DNA of 64,000 bases from Nymphaea colorata. Lineage: Eukaryota > Streptophyta > Magnoliopsida > Nymphaeales > Nymphaeaceae. A program made the position numbers and the translations under genes. Location: positions 26,516,412-26,580,411 of the forward strand of contig NC_045139.1 of assembly GCF_008831285.2 (NCBI RefSeq), given 5' to 3'. A model generated the notes under the pieces. It did no database searches. It was not told where the DNA came from and saw nothing but the letters and a program-made list of their open reading frames with translations. Positions 61,066 to 64,000 of this stretch are shown one piece after another. Each line of letters opens with the position of its first letter. The first letter of the stretch is position 1.

Positions 61066-62729
61066 GATGTGTTCTCACTATCATTACCTAATCAATTGTC
61101 TCCTACATCTTCTTTGTGGGAAGTTAAAGTGAAGTTCAATGTGAAGTCCTTTACAGCAAGCTTATCTGACGTGCTCATCTTAAAGTATATGGATGTTATT
61201 TTGCTCATCACATACCTCCAAAGCTTGATTTTAAGCAAAAAAATGTATAGTTATCGAGTACTTGTTTGAAAATAAAATGATACAAAACCTTAGACATTGC
61301 AGCTAATTGTTTTTTTTTTAGACTAAATGTTTGTGAAAACCTTCTCTCATTTCATAACAAAAATTGTTTTAGCAATTTCCATGCCTTTGTAGTGTTGTTT
61401 TGCCTAAACCCATTAAATCACATGGAAAACACTCCCACAACTTTTGATGTCAATGCTACAAACTCAACTTCAAATACTTGGATCATGTCATCTATGAAAT
61501 AAAACAAAGAGTTTACATGTCTTCTCGATTATGAATCGGACTGATTATCTTCTTAACTATGACTACAACCAATCAGAGCTTTATAGCCATCAGTCATTGT
61601 CCTCTTCTCATTCCACTGACCATCCCATTTCATGCCCTTTGCTTTTTCTTGTGTCTTCAATTCTCACTTCTTTTTCCAACAAACATGTGTCCATGAAGAA
61701 GAAAAAAGAAATTTATGGCAATGACAAATAAGAAATGGAATGTACATGATAGACTAAAAGCTCTTTAGAAAAAAACTACTTGATTTATCATGCCCTTGCC
61801 CCTGATAAACATGTCGTTGGTCATACATGGATATATAAAATTTAGTACACTCCTAATAGAAGCATAGAACGAAACAACTGCAGCTTTTTGCACTGGGATA
61901 TACCAAGAGAAGAGACTATGTTATGAACTTTTGGAAAGCATGTGATGCCTTCTTTGTATGATCATTTCTAAAAATTGTTCCCTACATCAACTTGATGTGA
62001 ACAATGCATTCTTATATGGCGACTGAGATGAAGAAATCTACATGAAACAATCTCTTGGCTATGGTTGAAATGGGGAAACTTGTGTATGTTGGCTTAATAA
62101 ACCATTATATGGCTTTAAGACAAACAATACATCAGTAACTTAACCATACACAGTTAATGTTCTTTGCCAATTAACGCATGAAACAAAGAACTAGTGTTGG
62201 AATTCAGTCGTTCAATTATTAAGATAATTAAAGAAAACTCGTGGGCAGAACATTATAGTCCAAAATGGGTTGAAATTGAGTTGTTGTGTTGACTTGGATG
62301 GAGCAAGCTTGATTATTTCAAAGAAACTAGCAACTGTCTACTGCATTTTCTTAGGAGTAAATCTGATCTCATGGAGCACAAAGGAACTTGAGTGTGGTGT
62401 CTTAATATTCTATTGAAGATAAGTACAAAAACATAACAACAAGAACAAGCAAATATTATAGTTGACTTATCATTTGAAGGATCAGGGATACCAAAATATA
62501 ACAGTTATACATACAGTTGCAAACTCAGTTTTTCATGAGCATGCCAAGCATATTGAGCTAAATTGCCATTTTGTTCAAGAAATATCCAAGCTGGTATAAT
62601 ATGCATTTAAGTACAAGCAAGGAGAGAATGGCAAACATTTTCACAAAAACACCAAGTAAAAATCAATTCAAATATATGCTAAGAAGTTGGGCTCATTGGA
62701 CTAAGAGACAGTAACTTAAAGAGGAATGT

Positions 62730-63012
62730 TGAGGAATAAGTTGGTGTCTGGATTATCAAGGACTCCAAAGGAAAGATCATCCCTTCATAACAGTTGAGGT
62801 TCTCAATAGCAACCAGAAAAGCATGAAAATGGTTGTCCAGGCCTGCATCATTGTCAGAATAGAATCTGATCGTATCAAATGTAGATCGATGAGATCTCAG
62901 CCATTTTCATTGTAAACTTAAGTTTGTATTAATCATTGGTAAGCAGTGTGTTGAAACTGCATCTAAGCAATCAATAAGCAGAATTCCTTGGTGCATCATT
63001 TGAGCCCATTCA
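62730..63012 (+). repeat. Copia LTR 3
   Basis: It starts TGTTGAGGAATAAGTTG after a purine-rich AAAGAGGAA and ends near CATTGCCAGTTGACA. At roughly 283 bp it is similar in size to LTR 2. It is followed by TACAATATAGAACC, which might be a decayed primer-binding site of a further element. Confidence 0.7.
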
Positions 63013-64000
63013 TTGCCAGTTGACATACAATATAGAACCAATTTATTTTTTTATCCCATTTTCACTTCGATGTTCATAGTTCTATTCTTAATGGGTGAGT
63101 CCTGTTGATTAAATGTAATTCAAGAAAACATTGTTTTCATTTGCTTAAAAAAAAAACTGTACTAAATCATCATTCTCTAGAACCCTACTTACTTCTAAGC
63201 CTACTAGGAAGAATAAACTCTTCTCTTGCTCCTCACCCTACCGAGGTAAGAAGTGTCCATCCTTAACACTCATGACATATTTTTGCCATCTTTTCTCTCT
63301 TTCATCGCATGCTTGAACAACTGCAGAATTTTATCTTCTATAAAGTATTTAGAGCAATTCAAAACGATAATTCTTCATTCTCAAAGAATGCTCAATAGAG
63401 GAGATTGAAATCCTTCTGCCTTCATCATCGATGTAGATGGATCCATAAAACCGTTCCCTTCAGACAGAAATTCAAGAGATCCCGAAAAAGCAGATTGCTT
63501 ATGCCAATCACGCGCCTTCAGAGTTTAGATCAGAGGCAATGTAACTGCACGAAATTAGTGTGACCACCTGTAAATTTATTCTTATAAGCCATCCACACAG
63601 AAGTAATTTTCAAGGTCCAAACCTATAAAGTATTAGTCATTGCATTTCACATTGCAGGTAAGATTCTAGAACTTCCTACATAGTTATACATCGGAATGAA
63701 CTTAGCAGGAGCACAATTTACAGGTCGCAAACCAAAAACCCAGCCAAGAGAAAAGTAGAACAAGGCATGTTTAGGTTTAGCCCAGGTGTAAGAGTTTGAT
63801 TCTGAATCAAGAAGGCAAGTATGATGCTCCGCTCAAGTTTAGTTTATTTGAGGAAGCAAGTTCAAGCGGAGCTTTACAAGTCAAGCACGACCTATCCTGG
63901 TTTCACTCACATAATGAATATGTCAATATACACATATGCTTGTATGTATGAGCTCCATCCAACTAGGTGGCAGGATTCAAACCCATTGTCTTTTCAAAAG
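63013..64000. other. Region after LTR 3, no gene seen
   Basis: No recognised coding sequence. If the phrase after LTR 3 is a decayed primer site, this could be the start of another copia interior, but no gag motif is visible. Confidence 0.35.

Larger units (their letters stand above)
56118..62729 (+). mobile_element. Decayed Ty1/copia retrotransposon interior
   Basis: Order on the plus strand: gag (57742-57940, GHLLVSNPLNGENFASWTQL); a zinc knuckle CDHCSKLGYIKDKC at about 58470-58511, in which the histidine is isoleucine; an integrase part at about 59200-59370 (FGIWGRYHLPTLT and YILTIVDHCSKVTYMYL); a later integrase part from 61066; reverse transcriptase at about 61990-62120 (LDVNNAFLYGD, stop, DEEIYMKQSLGYG, then LNKPLYGFK); and RNase H at about 62260-62480. 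Integrase before reverse transcriptase defines copia. Many stops and frameshifts show it is dead. It is interrupted by a hAT element at 59647-61065. The 1.6-kb gap between LTR 2 and gag may hold another insertion. Confidence 0.85.

Overview
This is nuclear DNA from a seed plant, most likely a flowering plant, and an AT-rich, TE-rich genome. The evidence is spliced genes with long introns (one of about 4.3 kb), plant-type protein families, and abundant hAT, Tourist-like, LINE and Ty1/copia relics with many (AT)n microsatellites. I cannot name the species; the gene set and large introns would fit an early-diverging angiosperm.

Five protein-coding genes can be reconstructed, all on the minus strand. 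(1) 4195-5784 is an intronless TPR + SET-domain protein resembling Arabidopsis SDG35/ATXR1. (2) 7440-16273 is the U4/U6 snRNP protein PRP4 (LACHESIS-like), with five exons giving 578 aa. (3) About 22981-23454 is an ERD15/CID-type protein with a PAM2 motif that binds poly(A)-binding protein; its 3' end is uncertain. (4) 30651-37200 is the kinetochore protein SPC24 (Arabidopsis MUN), with five exons giving 199 aa. (5) 43279-53411 is PrfB3, a plastid release-factor-2 relative, with six exons giving 417 aa and lacking both the stop-codon-recognition and GGQ motifs. Exon joins were made by hand from splice sites, reading phase and remembered family sequence. The genes do not form a pathway; they are ordinary nuclear housekeeping or stress genes.

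Between and inside the genes: 1-4194 holds repeats, a LINE RNase H relic and a long (TA)n inside a GC-rich dispersed repeat. 16274-22980 and 23455-30650 are mostly noncoding with MITE relics. 37201-43278 holds a hAT-type terminus, a GC-rich block and a broken BAHD acyltransferase fragment. 54950-63012 is a decayed Ty1/copia array (LTR, deleted interior, LTR, long interior, LTR) with a 1.4-kb hAT element inserted in its integrase region.

The most interesting observations are: a 93-bp tandem duplication of an exon end and splice donor in PRP4, which makes an in-frame 45-bp exon-like copy; an AT-AC intron and a U12-type intron in the same SPC24 gene; a 2.3-kb hAT element with a perfect 8-bp target duplication in a PrfB3 intron, carrying an acidic tandem-repeat reading frame; the LTR-LTR-LTR copia array; and an apparent ERD15-PRP4 neighbourhood shared with Arabidopsis chromosome 2. 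I did not find a wholly new biological system.
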